A stretch of 64,000 bases of DNA from Candidatus Saccharimonadota bacterium (GCA_905371595.1 CAJPLU010000002.1:10920-74919), one strand, 5' to 3'. Counted from the stretch's first letter, positions 32,292 through 41,005 are shown. Numbers and translations are program-made. Notes: generated by a model not told the origin, from the sequence alone.

Positions 32292-32888
32292 TTATGGTTT
32301 TATAATAAACCCGCTTCGCCGATACATATAATCACCAACCGCCAATTCTTTGCGAGGGAATGTCTCGGCTAATTCTCGTCGTTCAATGTATGTTTTTGTA
32401 ACTTCGACGATCCATGAGCGACCGGATTTTTCAACCAGATAATAGCGTCTATCGCCTTTAAGTTGTCCAATGGCTTCGCCGGAAAAAGCCACATCAAGCG
32501 TTCCAGCTCCTACGAAAAAGTCGATGATTTTTTGCCACCACGTTAGTCGTCGGTGGCGATTTAGCGATTCAATTTGATCGGCGTCGGCAAATTTGTCTGC
32601 AACTGCCAGATCGGATGCTGAATATCCTTTCGTATCTGTCGGGTAGGCGTCAAGATCAATAGGTTCGCGCATAGCCGAAGCCAGTCCTGCTCGTGTGTAG
32701 TCGAGCAGCTCGTCTACACTAGTGTTGAATAATTTTGCTAGTGCTTGCACGTTGTCTATGTCCGGAAAGCCCGCACCTCGTTCCCACTTAGCAACTGCTT
32801 GTCGCGTAACGTTGAGTCGATCGGCTAGTTGCTCTTGCGACCAACCAGTTTGTTGACGTAATTGTTTAAGCTTTTTGGCAAAAATCAT
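32292..32888 (-). CDS. XRE-family helix-turn-helix regulator
   Basis: A 198-aa protein. The N-terminal Cro/CI helix-turn-helix (LKQLRQQTGWSQEQLADRLN, VTRQAVAKWERGAGFPDIDN) is a clear XRE domain (residues 5-60). The rest, about 130 residues, is a soluble domain with WWQKIIDFFVGAG and WIVEVTKTYIERREL that I cannot name. I prefer ATG 32888 because AAAGGG lies 8 nt upstream. An in-frame ATG at 32903 would make it 203 aa. It sits beside the restriction island, transcribed toward it, and might control it or its own gene only. Confidence 0.85.
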   Translation of the reverse strand: MIFAKKLKQLRQQTGWSQEQLADRLNVTRQAVAKWERGAGFPDIDNVQALAKLFNTSVDELLDYTRAGLASAMREPIDLDAYPTDTKGYSASDLAVADKFADADQIESLNRHRRLTWWQKIIDFFVGAGTLDVAFSGEAIGQLKGDRRYYLVEKSGRSWIVEVTKTYIERRELAETFPRKELAVGDYMYRRSGFIIKP

Positions 32889-33042
32889 TTGGCGCCCTTT
32901 CATTTATTTTCTAACAGCATAGCGTAATTTTAGTGTCTTGGCGAGCAACTTTACGTTGCCTATTGCAATACGTAAGGCTCGGCTTAAGGGGGTATAATAG
33001 GTCTAAAGGAAAGGTAATAATAATTCCTATGGGATATTAATC

Positions 33043-33273
33043 ATGAAAACCTCCGTCTATCTCAAGCCCAATTCCCGCCACCGCGAAGAAGTCGTCCCGA
33101 ATGATGATGGTTCGTTGACGATTTACACCAAGGCGCCGGCCATTGAAGGGCGAGCGAACGCAGCAGCAGCGAAGTTACTGGCGAAACATTTTGGCGTGGC
33201 GCCGTCAAAGGTAAAATTAGTGCGCGGCGCAACTTCAAAATACAAAGTGTTTGAGATAGACAAGATAGAATAG
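33043..33273 (+). CDS. DUF167 (YggU-type) protein
   Basis: A 76-aa protein that matches the DUF167/YggU family over its full length: MKTSVYLKPNSRHREEV, YTKAPAIEGRANAAAAKLLA, HFGVAPSKVKLVRGATSKYK. Small conserved proteins of this type are widespread and their role is not known. A TATAAT at 32994-32999 and the leader between (about 40 nt) probably serve it. The AAGGAAAGG stretch in the leader is too far from the ATG for a normal ribosome site. It is convergent with the deacetylase gene. Confidence 0.88.
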   Translation: MKTSVYLKPNSRHREEVVPNDDGSLTIYTKAPAIEGRANAAAAKLLAKHFGVAPSKVKLVRGATSKYKVFEIDKIE

Positions 33274-33319
33274 CTGCCGCAATTTACTGGCATCGTTGCA
33301 GATGTTTAACGCTCGGGTT

Positions 33320-34873
33320 CTACGGATACCCAGCTCCCGCCGCCATATTGCCGATCAATCCTTGCACCGTCACAAACGAATAGCCCTGCTGCTTCAGCGC
33401 GCTAAGGATACACGGCACGGCACCGACTGACGTTTGGTGAATGTCGTGCATCAAGATGATGGCTCCGGGGTGGGCGCCAGCGACGGCGCGCGAGCAGACG
33501 ATTTCGCTATTACGGTCGGCCCAATCGCGGGTATCGACCGACCACAAGATTGATGACATACCGCGAAGGCGAAGTTGCTCCAAGACAACGCCGTTGACCG
33601 CGCCATAAGGTGGGCGCAAGATGGTTGGCGTAACGCCGGTGGCTTGCCTGATGGCGTCATTGGTACGGTCAATTTCGCCAGCAATTTGGCCAACTGGCAA
33701 TTTAGGCAGTTCTGGGTGCGACCACGAGTGATTACCCAGTTGATGACCGCGCGAGTGCATACGCCGCAGCAGGTCGGCTTGCGCGGATACTTTGCTGCCA
33801 ATCAGGAAAAATGTGGCCTTAGCGCCATGCTGGTCCAAAATATCCAGCAGCTGCGCAGTGTACGGTCCCGGCCCGTCGTCGAATGTTAAGACAATCACTT
33901 TACCCCTAGAATTCGCGGCTGGCGGCGCGGCGGGCGCTGGCTTTGGTTTTGGCTCGGGCAGCTTGGGGATATTAGCTAGTCTCCGGGCTGTCGGATTTTG
34001 CAGATATTTGGCAACGGCAGCGATCGGCATTTTGATCGTCATTTCGCCGTAGGCTGACGGCAAGAGCGACGCCTGCCCAATCGGCCAAGCTAGACTATTG
34101 CCGCCATCGGTAATAACGAAATTCGATAGGGTTTCCTGGGTAATCGTTTCATTAAGATCCAGCTCTGCCTGCTGGCGCTGCTTGATGGTCTCATTGATAT
34201 TATTTCGGGCAGCCGCCACGATTTCCTCAGCCGCTTTCTCTGATTGCTCGGTCAAATCGCTCAGGCTAATCACCTCGCCAGATTTTTTATCAAATGTCCA
34301 AAAGTGCGTTAGCGACACCGGATGTGCACCGTGCATATCTTGCTTGATATTGACAATGATTGATAAAGCTACCGAATTATTATGCGTCACTTGGTAGCTA
34401 ATCGTTTCAGTCAGCGGCTGGTCGAACGTCAGAATATTGGTGGCGGCATAGCGGAAATCGCTGTCAGCGCGGTCAATTGCCTGGGCGACGGTCTTGTTAA
34501 TCTTATTGTTTTTCGTCAGCGGATATTCAATCGAAACTTTCTCGCGGTTAGTTTGGCGCGTTACGAATTTAGAACGAATGCCGGAGTATCGCGAATCAGT
34601 GAAATAATATTGCTCGTCAGACAAAGCAGTCGGGCGGCGCGGCGACAGCTGGTTAAAATATGCGTAAACTAGCCCCGATAAAACCGCTGCCATTGCCGTC
34701 AATAACAATATCGCTATCAGCGCATTTCGCCATTTGGCGGGTTTGGTTTTTGTTTTTGCTATGCGGCGGGTATGTTTAGGTTTGGCTGCTTTATTGCCAG
34801 CTGATTTAGGCTTATCGGCTTTGTCCGCTGGTGTTTTTGCTGGCGGCTTCTTTGGTGATTTTTTGGCAGGCAT
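33320..34873 (-). CDS. PdaC-like polysaccharide deacetylase
   Basis: A 517-aa membrane-anchored enzyme that probably removes acetyl groups from peptidoglycan or another surface glycan. A Lys/Pro/Ala-rich cytoplasmic tail (1-50) leads to one membrane helix (about 55-78), a DUF4163/DUF3298-type region (about 100-310), a Pro-rich linker, and a NodB domain (about 320-510). Metal and catalytic motifs are TFDDGPGPYT, HSRGHQLGNHSWSHPEL, RPPYGAV and ILMHDIHQTS. ATG 34873 is chosen because TATACT (34885-34880, minus strand) ends 6 nt upstream. Deacetylation commonly gives lysozyme resistance. Confidence 0.92.
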   Translation of the reverse strand: MPAKKSPKKPPAKTPADKADKPKSAGNKAAKPKHTRRIAKTKTKPAKWRNALIAILLLTAMAAVLSGLVYAYFNQLSPRRPTALSDEQYYFTDSRYSGIRSKFVTRQTNREKVSIEYPLTKNNKINKTVAQAIDRADSDFRYAATNILTFDQPLTETISYQVTHNNSVALSIIVNIKQDMHGAHPVSLTHFWTFDKKSGEVISLSDLTEQSEKAAEEIVAAARNNINETIKQRQQAELDLNETITQETLSNFVITDGGNSLAWPIGQASLLPSAYGEMTIKMPIAAVAKYLQNPTARRLANIPKLPEPKPKPAPAAPPAANSRGKVIVLTFDDGPGPYTAQLLDILDQHGAKATFFLIGSKVSAQADLLRRMHSRGHQLGNHSWSHPELPKLPVGQIAGEIDRTNDAIRQATGVTPTILRPPYGAVNGVVLEQLRLRGMSSILWSVDTRDWADRNSEIVCSRAVAGAHPGAIILMHDIHQTSVGAVPCILSALKQQGYSFVTVQGLIGNMAAGAGYP

Positions 34874-34921
34874 AAATATAGTATAACATTTGTAATGTAT
34901 TAGGGGTGCTGGGCTGCTGCT

Positions 34922-35009
34922 AAAACCAACACGGTACTTTTTCAAAACCAACGTGGGACTTTTTCAAAACCAACAGCTTACTTTTAGAAAACCAACACGG
35001 TACTTTTGA
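34922..35009. repeat. four tandem 22-bp repeats
   Basis: Units start at 34922, 34944, 34966 and 34988. Each begins AAAACCAAC and ends with an ACTTTT-type T-rich part; the middle seven bases vary. There are no spacers, so this is not CRISPR. The 22-bp period is close to two helical turns, as for clustered protein sites. It lies between the divergent deacetylase and CorA genes. Confidence 0.75.
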
Positions 35010-35128
35010 GAAAGGTTGGGTAGTTCGCAATTTGCTATAGGACTTTCATAAAAGTGCTATAGTAGATTTTCTACCCGCAGGACGCCAAAATCATTGAAAA
35101 TGTCAGTAAATTATAGTATAAAAAGGGA

Positions 35129-36043
35129 ATGCTGCAATATCTTCATTCAAGTACCAAGAATCAGCAAATCAAGCCGCTGGAACGCCTGCGGGCGGGTTCG
35201 TGGGTGCGCTGCGAACGTCCGAACGAGGATGAGCTGGCCGAGCTGTTGTCGCTGGGGCTTGATAATGATTTGTTGAGCGACGCGCTTGATCCGCATGAGG
35301 TGCCGCGCCTGGAGATTGACGACGATTGGACGTATCTAATCGCCCGGTTGCCAGATACCGACGATGACTTTAATGATTTTACTACGCCGATTTTGTTTTG
35401 CTTGAACAAGGACTATGCCGTAACCTTGTCGCGCGATAGCTTGGGTAGGTTGTGGCAGCCGTTTATCGACCAAGCACGTTCGCGTACCGACCGACCAGTT
35501 GAGTTGTTGGTTGATATGATTGACGCTATATCCAGGCAATATCAGCGGCGAGTGGCGGCGATTAATCGCCAGATGCGAGCGGCTACCGATAATATTCATA
35601 CGCTGCGGGTCAAAGATATTGCTACGCTGGCGGAATATGAGCGCAAGCTGAACGATTACTTGGACGCGCTCATCCCGATGAACTGGGCGGTCGAGAAATT
35701 GCTGGCGACCAGCGGTCTGCGCTTGCGGGCGGATGATAAAGAGGATGTCGAGGATTTGTCGATCGATTTGGAGCAGGTAATTGCCCGCTGTAAGAGCTTG
35801 CTACGAACCATTACTAATGTGCGCGATAGCTACCGGGCGGTGATGGATACCCGCCTGAACGAGACAATTCGCCTGCTGACGGTAATCACTGTGGCGCTGA
35901 CTATCCCGACGATGATTGCCGGGTTGTTCGGCATGAACGTGCCGGTGCCTGGTGATAATGATCCGCTGATGTTTTGGAAAATCACTGTGGTTAGTATCGT
36001 GGCGGCTTGCGCGCTGGGCGGATTCTTTTTGCGGAAACGATAA
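35129..36043 (+). CDS. corA: CorA-family divalent cation transporter
   Basis: A magnesium/cobalt channel of the inner membrane. The 304-aa protein has a soluble N-terminal domain (1-235) and two C-terminal membrane helices (about 245-268 and 280-300). The pore signature GMNVPVP lies between them, and the basic end FLRKR is typical. TATAGTATAAAA (35114 region) lies close to the start codon, with AAGGGA 1 nt before it, so the leader is at most very short. The 22-bp repeats upstream might regulate it or the divergent deacetylase. Confidence 0.92.
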   Translation: MLQYLHSSTKNQQIKPLERLRAGSWVRCERPNEDELAELLSLGLDNDLLSDALDPHEVPRLEIDDDWTYLIARLPDTDDDFNDFTTPILFCLNKDYAVTLSRDSLGRLWQPFIDQARSRTDRPVELLVDMIDAISRQYQRRVAAINRQMRAATDNIHTLRVKDIATLAEYERKLNDYLDALIPMNWAVEKLLATSGLRLRADDKEDVEDLSIDLEQVIARCKSLLRTITNVRDSYRAVMDTRLNETIRLLTVITVALTIPTMIAGLFGMNVPVPGDNDPLMFWKITVVSIVAACALGGFFLRKR

Positions 36044-36087
36044 GCTGACTACGTTTTAGTTTAAGAAAGCAGCGCTGACTGGAAAAG

Positions 36088-36732
36088 TTAGTTATCTGTT
36101 GGTACGCCGTATCCCAGCAGTCCGTCATACCGTTTGTCATGATTGACGAACACGCGAATGCGGTTTGCCTCGTTGCCGCCGACAGTGGTCAGTACATCAT
36201 TATCATTTCTCAGAACGACGTTAGTGTGGTCACCGAACACTGGCGAATTGCGGTAAATTGCTACGTCGCCAGGAAGCGGTTGGTAGCCGGAATTAGCAGG
36301 CTTGAACCGACCATTCGCCTCGTAGTATTCACGCAAGGTAAACGTCCCCGGGATACGCCAGCCGCCAGTATGCGGATTTTTCAGCGGCGCGCCCGCCTGT
36401 TTCATAATATAGCTCACGAAATTGGCACACCACGGCTCCTCCGCGCCCTGGCTGAACTTAGTGCCAGCGGGTTGCGCCTTGAATTCAGTCTTTGCTAGGC
36501 TGATAATTTTTTGGCGAGTTGGGCTTAAATTTGCCGTATCAATATCTGGAAAAGCCGCTTCGCCAGGCGACCTATCGAGGCGCGTGGAATTAATGAGAGA
36601 CGACAGCTTATCGGCAATTTTCGGCTGAATAATGACTGTGATTGGTACGATAAGCAACAGCGCAATTATACTTAAGATAATACAGCGTTTCTTTGAGAAA
36701 AATTTGGGTGCCGCCGCCTGCTGGTGCTTCAT
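36088..36732 (-). CDS. membrane-anchored CHAP-domain amidase
   Basis: A 214-aa protein with a basic N-terminus, one membrane helix (about residues 16-37) and a C-terminal CHAP domain. The catalytic Cys is in EEPWCANFVSYIMKQAG and the His in FGDHTNVVLRN. It probably cuts peptidoglycan peptides during growth or attachment. ATG 36732 is chosen because TATAAT (36744-36739, minus strand) ends 6 nt before it; the open frame from 36801 crosses that promoter. It is the second CHAP protein in the window and lacks the C-terminal repeats of the first. Confidence 0.88.
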   Translation of the reverse strand: MKHQQAAAPKFFSKKRCIILSIIALLLIVPITVIIQPKIADKLSSLINSTRLDRSPGEAAFPDIDTANLSPTRQKIISLAKTEFKAQPAGTKFSQGAEEPWCANFVSYIMKQAGAPLKNPHTGGWRIPGTFTLREYYEANGRFKPANSGYQPLPGDVAIYRNSPVFGDHTNVVLRNDNDVLTTVGGNEANRIRVFVNHDKRYDGLLGYGVPTDN

Positions 36733-36865
36733 GTAATAATTATATCGCGAAAGTTGTTTGACTGTTAAAATATAATTGAGGTAAATGTTATGTTTAAGCA
36801 ATAGATAAGATGTGAAACATACCTTTCAAATATCAAGTCAAATCATTTAACAGAATTTCATAAAG

Positions 36866-37426
36866 ATGAATAGACACCGCAAACCGCAGAAATGGCGCCG
36901 TTTGTCGTCGCAAATAATTTTTACGCATTCGCGGATGATATTAGCGGAAGACGAGATAGAATTGCCAGATGGTAAAAGGTCGTTATATTTGCGGCAAGTA
37001 TACCAGGGTAAAGGCGGCGTGATTATTATTTGCCAAAACGGCGGCAAAGTGCTTATTCAGCGGGAATATTCGTATCCGGTTGATGATATATTATATCAAT
37101 TTCCCGGCGGTAAAATTGAAGAAGGCGAGACTCCCGAGCAAGCTGCCCAGCGCGAATTGGCGGAAGAATCTAATATTTTGGCGGAAGATTTTCAGCAAAT
37201 TGGCTGGTTTTATGCCGACAATCGCCGTACTAGTGCCAAGCTGTACGTTGTCTGTGCGCGCGGCGCTTTTCGAGATAATTATTCGCTCCAACCGGATGAA
37301 ACAGAGTTTATTTCCAGTAGTTGGTTAGAAATTAACAAACTTGAGCAGATGATTTCTAACGGTCAGATTGTTAATTACTCTATGCTAGCAGCATGGGCGT
37401 TATTCAAAACCGCACCGATGAAATAG
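36866..37426 (+). CDS. NUDIX hydrolase
   Basis: A 186-aa NUDIX protein. The Nudix box GGKIEEGETPEQAAQRELAE (residues 82-101) completes with EESNI. The upstream strand-rich part VIIICQNGGKVLIQREYSYP and FPGGK resemble ADP-ribose pyrophosphatases (NudF type), so ADP-ribose or a similar nucleoside diphosphate is the likely substrate. No clear ribosome site is seen at ATG 36866. The downstream ABC genes have their own promoter. Confidence 0.88.
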   Translation: MNRHRKPQKWRRLSSQIIFTHSRMILAEDEIELPDGKRSLYLRQVYQGKGGVIIICQNGGKVLIQREYSYPVDDILYQFPGGKIEEGETPEQAAQRELAEESNILAEDFQQIGWFYADNRRTSAKLYVVCARGAFRDNYSLQPDETEFISSSWLEINKLEQMISNGQIVNYSMLAAWALFKTAPMK

Positions 37427-37435
37427 GGTTTCTTG

Positions 37436-37444
37436 TGCTATAAT
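37436..37444 (+). promoter_or_regulatory. extended -10 promoter for an ABC exporter
   Basis: TGCTATAAT (extended -10, hexamer 37439-37444) just after the NUDIX gene. A good -35 is not visible. The ~55-nt leader has AAAGGAA before ATG 37509. Confidence 0.55.
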
Positions 37445-37508
37445 AATCCCAAAAGCGAACGATCACCGTACGCGGTTTTTCTCTGTTAGGGAGTAGAAAG
37501 GAATTTAT

Positions 37509-38273
37509 ATGGCTCAACCCAAACCAATCATAATAGTTGACCAACTCGTCAAGACGTACGATGGCAAAAATGTCGTCGATAGCGTGTCGTTTGAGGTTAA
37601 GAAAGGCGAGATCTTTGGCATCCTCGGGCCGAATGGTGCTGGCAAGACGACGACGTTGGAGATGCTGGAGGCGCTGAGGCCGATTGACGGCGGTACGGCG
37701 ACTATCGACGGAATTGATGTTGCCAAGCAGCCGAAGCACATTAAAAACATCATTGGCATCCAGCTGCAATCGACGACGTTTTATGACAAGCTAACCTTGC
37801 GCGAACAATTGAAAATGTTTGCCAGCTTGTACGGACAGACGGTCGATGCCGACGCGCTGCTGGCCAAGGTGCAATTGACCGACAAAGCCAAAAGCTACGT
37901 TGAACAGCTCTCGGGCGGGCAAAAGCAGCGCTTCGCCATTGCTTCGACGTTGGTCAATAACCCGACGGTGTTGTTCCTTGACGAGCCAACCACCGGCCTT
38001 GATCCGCAGGCTCGCCGCAATCTCTGGGATTTGATCAAAGAGATTCGCGATGAAGGTATTACTATCGTGCTAACCACGCATTACATGGATGAGGCCGAAT
38101 TGCTGTGTGACCGCTTGGCGATTATGGACAACGGTAAAATCATCACCATTGATACGCCGCATAATCTGATCAAGCAACTACTGGCGCGCGGCTTCAAGAA
38201 AAAGCAAGTTGTCGAGCAGGCCAATTTGGAGGATGTATTTATTGACTTAACAGGAAAGGCGATTCGGGATTAG
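37509..38273 (+). CDS. ABC transporter ATP-binding protein (drug/antibiotic exporter type)
   Basis: A 254-aa ATPase of the DrrA/NatA/CcmA-like group. Walker A is GPNGAGKTT (about residues 41-49), the signature LSGGQKQRFAIA, Walker B FLDEPTTGLDPQ, and the switch His is in LTTHYMDEAELL. It works with the ABC-2 membrane protein one base downstream. The substrate is not predictable; related systems export antibiotics, lipids or polysaccharide. Confidence 0.93.
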   Translation: MAQPKPIIIVDQLVKTYDGKNVVDSVSFEVKKGEIFGILGPNGAGKTTTLEMLEALRPIDGGTATIDGIDVAKQPKHIKNIIGIQLQSTTFYDKLTLREQLKMFASLYGQTVDADALLAKVQLTDKAKSYVEQLSGGQKQRFAIASTLVNNPTVLFLDEPTTGLDPQARRNLWDLIKEIRDEGITIVLTTHYMDEAELLCDRLAIMDNGKIITIDTPHNLIKQLLARGFKKKQVVEQANLEDVFIDLTGKAIRD

Positions 38274-38274
38274 T

Positions 38275-39393
38275 ATGAAAAAATATTGGACTGGTGTATT
38301 CGGGCAAGTGCGCGCCCAACAAAAACGCTTCATCCGCGATAAAATGTCGCTGTTCTTTACCTTCCTGTTTCCGCTCATATTTTTGTTGGTGTTCGGTTCG
38401 ATTTTTAATAATCAATCGACCAGCTTTGACATCGCGATTATCAATAATTCGCAGACGGAATTTGCCAAAAGCTTCGTTAAAGGCGCTAAAGATAACGCCA
38501 AAGACTCGATTCTTAAAATTAAAGACGTTAAGGATATGGACGAGGCTCGCGAGAAGTTGAAGCGTTCGGAGCTGAACGGCATCATTGAACTGCCGAGCGA
38601 TTTTGGCGAGGTTAAGGGCGAGGGCGAGCAGGCTCGGCCGACTGGCACTATCAATGTCTTGTACGCCAAAGGCTCCGAGCAAACTGGTAGCGCTCTCACC
38701 GCGGTGATGAACCAGATTGCCAATAAAATTAATATGCACATGGGCCAGCCAGAAGCGCCGCTGAAAGCCGCTGGCAAAGCTGTTGGCGACGAGCAGCTGA
38801 AGTCGTTTGATTATACCTTTACCGGGCTGCTGGCGTTTAGTTTGATGAGCATGGGCATCTTCGGTTTGGCGAACCAAATGCCGGCTGAAAAACAGCGCGG
38901 TTCCTACCGACGGCTGCGTGCAGCGCCGTTCACCTCGGGGCAGCTGATTATTTCTATGGCCATTCACTATATTATAATCTCGCTACTCAGCCTGACGATG
39001 ATGGTTGTTGTCGGTATGCTGCTGTTCCATTTCAATATGCGCGGCGATTGGCTACTGTTCTCATTGATGTCGGTGGTTTCGGCGATGATGATGGTGGGCT
39101 TAGGATTATTAATCGGCGGTTGGGCGAAGAATGAAAATCAATCAGCTCCGCTGTCTAATTTGATTTCTTTCCCAATGATGTTTCTGTCTGGAGCATTCTT
39201 TCCGGCATTCCTCTTTCCAGAATGGTTGCGCAGTGTAACGCAATTTATCCCAATGACGCCGGTTGTGGATGGTTTCCGCTTGATTATGACCGAGCAAGCT
39301 AGCCTCATCGAAATTCTGCCGCAAATCGGCGCTGTCGCTGCTTGGGTTGTCGTTATTTATATCGTGGCGATTAAGCTGTTTAGGTGGGAATAA
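38275..39393 (+). CDS. ABC-2 type transporter permease
   Basis: A 372-aa permease partnered with the ATPase upstream (1-bp gap). One N-terminal membrane helix (about 22-45) is followed by an extracytoplasmic domain (about 46-180) and five C-terminal helices (about 185-370). QMPAEKQRGSYRRLRAAPF and FLSGAFFPAFLFPEWL are typical of the ABC-2 family. The gene ends just before a strongly base-paired segment (39405-39514), which may stop transcription. Confidence 0.9.
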   Translation: MKKYWTGVFGQVRAQQKRFIRDKMSLFFTFLFPLIFLLVFGSIFNNQSTSFDIAIINNSQTEFAKSFVKGAKDNAKDSILKIKDVKDMDEAREKLKRSELNGIIELPSDFGEVKGEGEQARPTGTINVLYAKGSEQTGSALTAVMNQIANKINMHMGQPEAPLKAAGKAVGDEQLKSFDYTFTGLLAFSLMSMGIFGLANQMPAEKQRGSYRRLRAAPFTSGQLIISMAIHYIIISLLSLTMMVVVGMLLFHFNMRGDWLLFSLMSVVSAMMMVGLGLLIGGWAKNENQSAPLSNLISFPMMFLSGAFFPAFLFPEWLRSVTQFIPMTPVVDGFRLIMTEQASLIEILPQIGAVAAWVVVIYIVAIKLFRWE

Positions 39394-39404
39394 TATAATA
39401 TCAA

Positions 39405-39514
39405 TGAAAATAGCCCGCCGAACGAGCTCAAGCTGAATGCGGATCTTTCAATCCGAGAAACAAATAATTGTCTCAATCAGATTGAACGCATTCGGCGAGC
39501 TATTTTCGGCGGGC
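39405..39514. other. highly base-paired segment with alternative long stems
   Basis: GCCCGCCGAA (39413-39422) pairs perfectly with TTCGGCGGGC (39505-39514). GAAAATAGC (39406-39414) pairs with GCTATTTTC (39499-39507). The two stems exclude each other. Inside, GAATGCG/CGCATTC (39435-39441, 39487-39493), CGGAT/ATCCG (39440-39455) and TCAAT/ATTGA (39473-39485) add hairpins. It could be a two-way terminator, an untranslated regulatory RNA, or a small RNA; strand is undecided. Confidence 0.55.
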
Positions 39515-39521
39515 GGAGCCC

Positions 39522-39743
39522 TCAGTCCCTGGGCGAAACCTTCAACATATCGCCCGAAAGAGCCTTGAAAAGCATCCTCAGGACGACAGCCTGCCAGAAA
39601 CCGATCCCGGGCACCCATTCGGCACCCGCGCTGCGGAGGACCGCGGCGAGGAGTACGATGGCGACCGCCGAGGCGGTCGTGTTGATCGTCCAGACAGCGA
39701 CCGCAATTGCGGTCGCTGCAATTCTAGAAGACTCTCTGTACAT
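39522..39743 (-). CDS. small GC-rich membrane protein
   Basis: A 73-aa protein with two hydrophobic stretches (IAATAIAVAVWTINTTASAV running into AIVLLAAVLRSAG, then GFWQAVVLRMLFKAL). ATG 39743 follows AGGGGAGG by 5 nt, a very strong ribosome site; the open frame extends further upstream to 39818 but covers the leader hairpins. The codons are much richer in G and C than those of the flanking genes, which suggests recent transfer or a special origin. No family is recognised. Expression is probably controlled by the structured leader just upstream. Confidence 0.55.
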   Translation of the reverse strand: MYRESSRIAATAIAVAVWTINTTASAVAIVLLAAVLRSAGAEWVPGIGFWQAVVLRMLFKALSGDMLKVSPRD

Positions 39744-39829
39744 TGTCCTCCCCTTTCTGGGGTGAGCTTGCTCAAAGCTAAAGGGCGACTTCTGCCCTTT
39801 ATCCGAAACTTTGAGCAAAAGCTAATATA
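39744..39829 (-). promoter_or_regulatory. structured 5' leader of the small membrane protein
   Basis: On the minus strand, TATATT (39829-39824) could be the -10, with the RNA starting near 39818. The RNA then has an outer stem TTGCTCAAAG/CTTTGAGCAA (39818-39809 with 39777-39768) and an inner stem AAAGGGC/GCCCTTT (39800-39794 with 39786-39780). A third hairpin, CCCC/GGGG (39762-39759 with 39753-39750), hides part of the ribosome site. It looks like a translational switch or protein-binding leader. No known riboswitch class is recognised. Confidence 0.55.
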
Positions 39830-40022
39830 TATATATCACTAATAGAATAAAATGTCAATGAATTTTAGGCAAAAATGTGTCATTATATGTTTTTACGGCG
39901 TTTAATTCGAAAGATAAATTAATTATCTATTGTTAAATACGTCCACCTCCGTCGTTAAGAGCGCTGTAGTATAATGAAATTAGCGTTAGCTATAGTATGA
40001 AAGCTATGCCAGAAGGGGGATT

Positions 40023-40394
40023 ATGACATTTGAAGAAGCGCAAGAGCTAGTGATGGATCATATTCGCGCGCGGAAGTGGGATAAGACGAATGATTCGCGC
40101 GGTTTGGCGATATCGTTGTCTCTGGAAGCTAATGAGTTATTAGAATATTTTCAGTGGGGCAATAAGCATATCGGCACCAAAGATGATATGGCAAGCGAAC
40201 TGGCCGATATCATTATTTATGCTATCCAATTTGCTGCGCGCTTTGATATCGATATCCCCGAAGCAGTTGCTGCAAAAATTGCCAAGCAGGCTGAAAAATA
40301 TCCAGTCGAGATTTTTGAGATCGAAGACAAAGCCGAGCAAAATCGCCGCTGGCTGGAAGCTAAGAAAAATTATAAGAAGGATACGACGTTATGA
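40023..40394 (+). CDS. MazG-like nucleotide pyrophosphohydrolase
   Basis: A 123-aa all-helical protein that probably hydrolyses non-canonical or excess (d)NTPs. The metal-binding pattern EANELLEYFQW with ELADIIIYAIQFAARFDID matches the MazG-like/dCTPase family (ExxE and ExxD). AGAAGGGGGA lies 3-10 nt before the ATG. TATAAT at 39970-39975 is a likely -10. It overlaps the thioredoxin-like gene by 4 bp (ATGA). Confidence 0.9.
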   Translation: MTFEEAQELVMDHIRARKWDKTNDSRGLAISLSLEANELLEYFQWGNKHIGTKDDMASELADIIIYAIQFAARFDIDIPEAVAAKIAKQAEKYPVEIFEIEDKAEQNRRWLEAKKNYKKDTTL

Positions 40395-41005
40395 AAAAGA
40401 GGGTTGGCATGAATAAAAAACTTATTGCGATTATTTCCGTCATAATCATCTTGTGCGGCGCTGCGGCTGGGCTGTGGTATAATAGCCAGCATTCTGCCGA
40501 GCAGCCGAAAACTCCGTCTACCAACGTGTCCGACGCCGCCAAATTCAAGTCAGAATATCCGCGAGTGGCGGCGAATAATCGCTTCGTTTATGCCAGCGAT
40601 AAAGAAGTCCTCGATATCTTTGATAACGGCAGTGGCGTGGTTTTTTTGGGCTTTCCACAGTGTCCGTGGTGCCAGCATTTGAGCGAACACGTTGACCGGG
40701 CAGCTCGGGCTGAAGGTGTTGATAAAATATACTATTTGAATATTCGCGATGCTCGCGCTAGCAACAACGAAGTTTACCAAAAATTGGTCAAGAAACTAGA
40801 GCCGTATTTGGATAAAGACGATAACGGCAAGCCGCGAATATTTGTACCAGACGTATCGATTGTCAAGAACGGCAAGATTATCGGCCGTTACAAAGAGGAA
40901 TCAACTGGCGACGATAACATCACGCCGGATAAATACTGGACAAGCGAAAGGATTGAACGGACATCGTCGCAGCTGCGCGGGTTTATGCGGCAGTTGAAAA
41001 AATAG
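40391..41005 (+). CDS. membrane-anchored thioredoxin-like protein
   Basis: A 204-aa protein with an N-terminal membrane helix (about residues 9-28) and an extracytoplasmic thioredoxin fold. The redox motif CPWC is in GFPQCPWCQHLSEH, and DVSIVKNGKIIGRY is a conserved strand region. It probably acts in disulfide exchange outside the membrane. The first ATG (40391) overlaps the MazG-like stop. An ATG at 40409 with AGAGGG 6 nt before it may be the true start. It is convergent with the DsbA-like gene. Confidence 0.83.
   Translation: MKKRVGMNKKLIAIISVIIILCGAAAGLWYNSQHSAEQPKTPSTNVSDAAKFKSEYPRVAANNRFVYASDKEVLDIFDNGSGVVFLGFPQCPWCQHLSEHVDRAARAEGVDKIYYLNIRDARASNNEVYQKLVKKLEPYLDKDDNGKPRIFVPDVSIVKNGKIIGRYKEESTGDDNITPDKYWTSERIERTSSQLRGFMRQLKK

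Noticed and set aside
34922..35009. CRISPR array
   Set aside because: The repeats are contiguous with no unique spacers and no cas genes are nearby.
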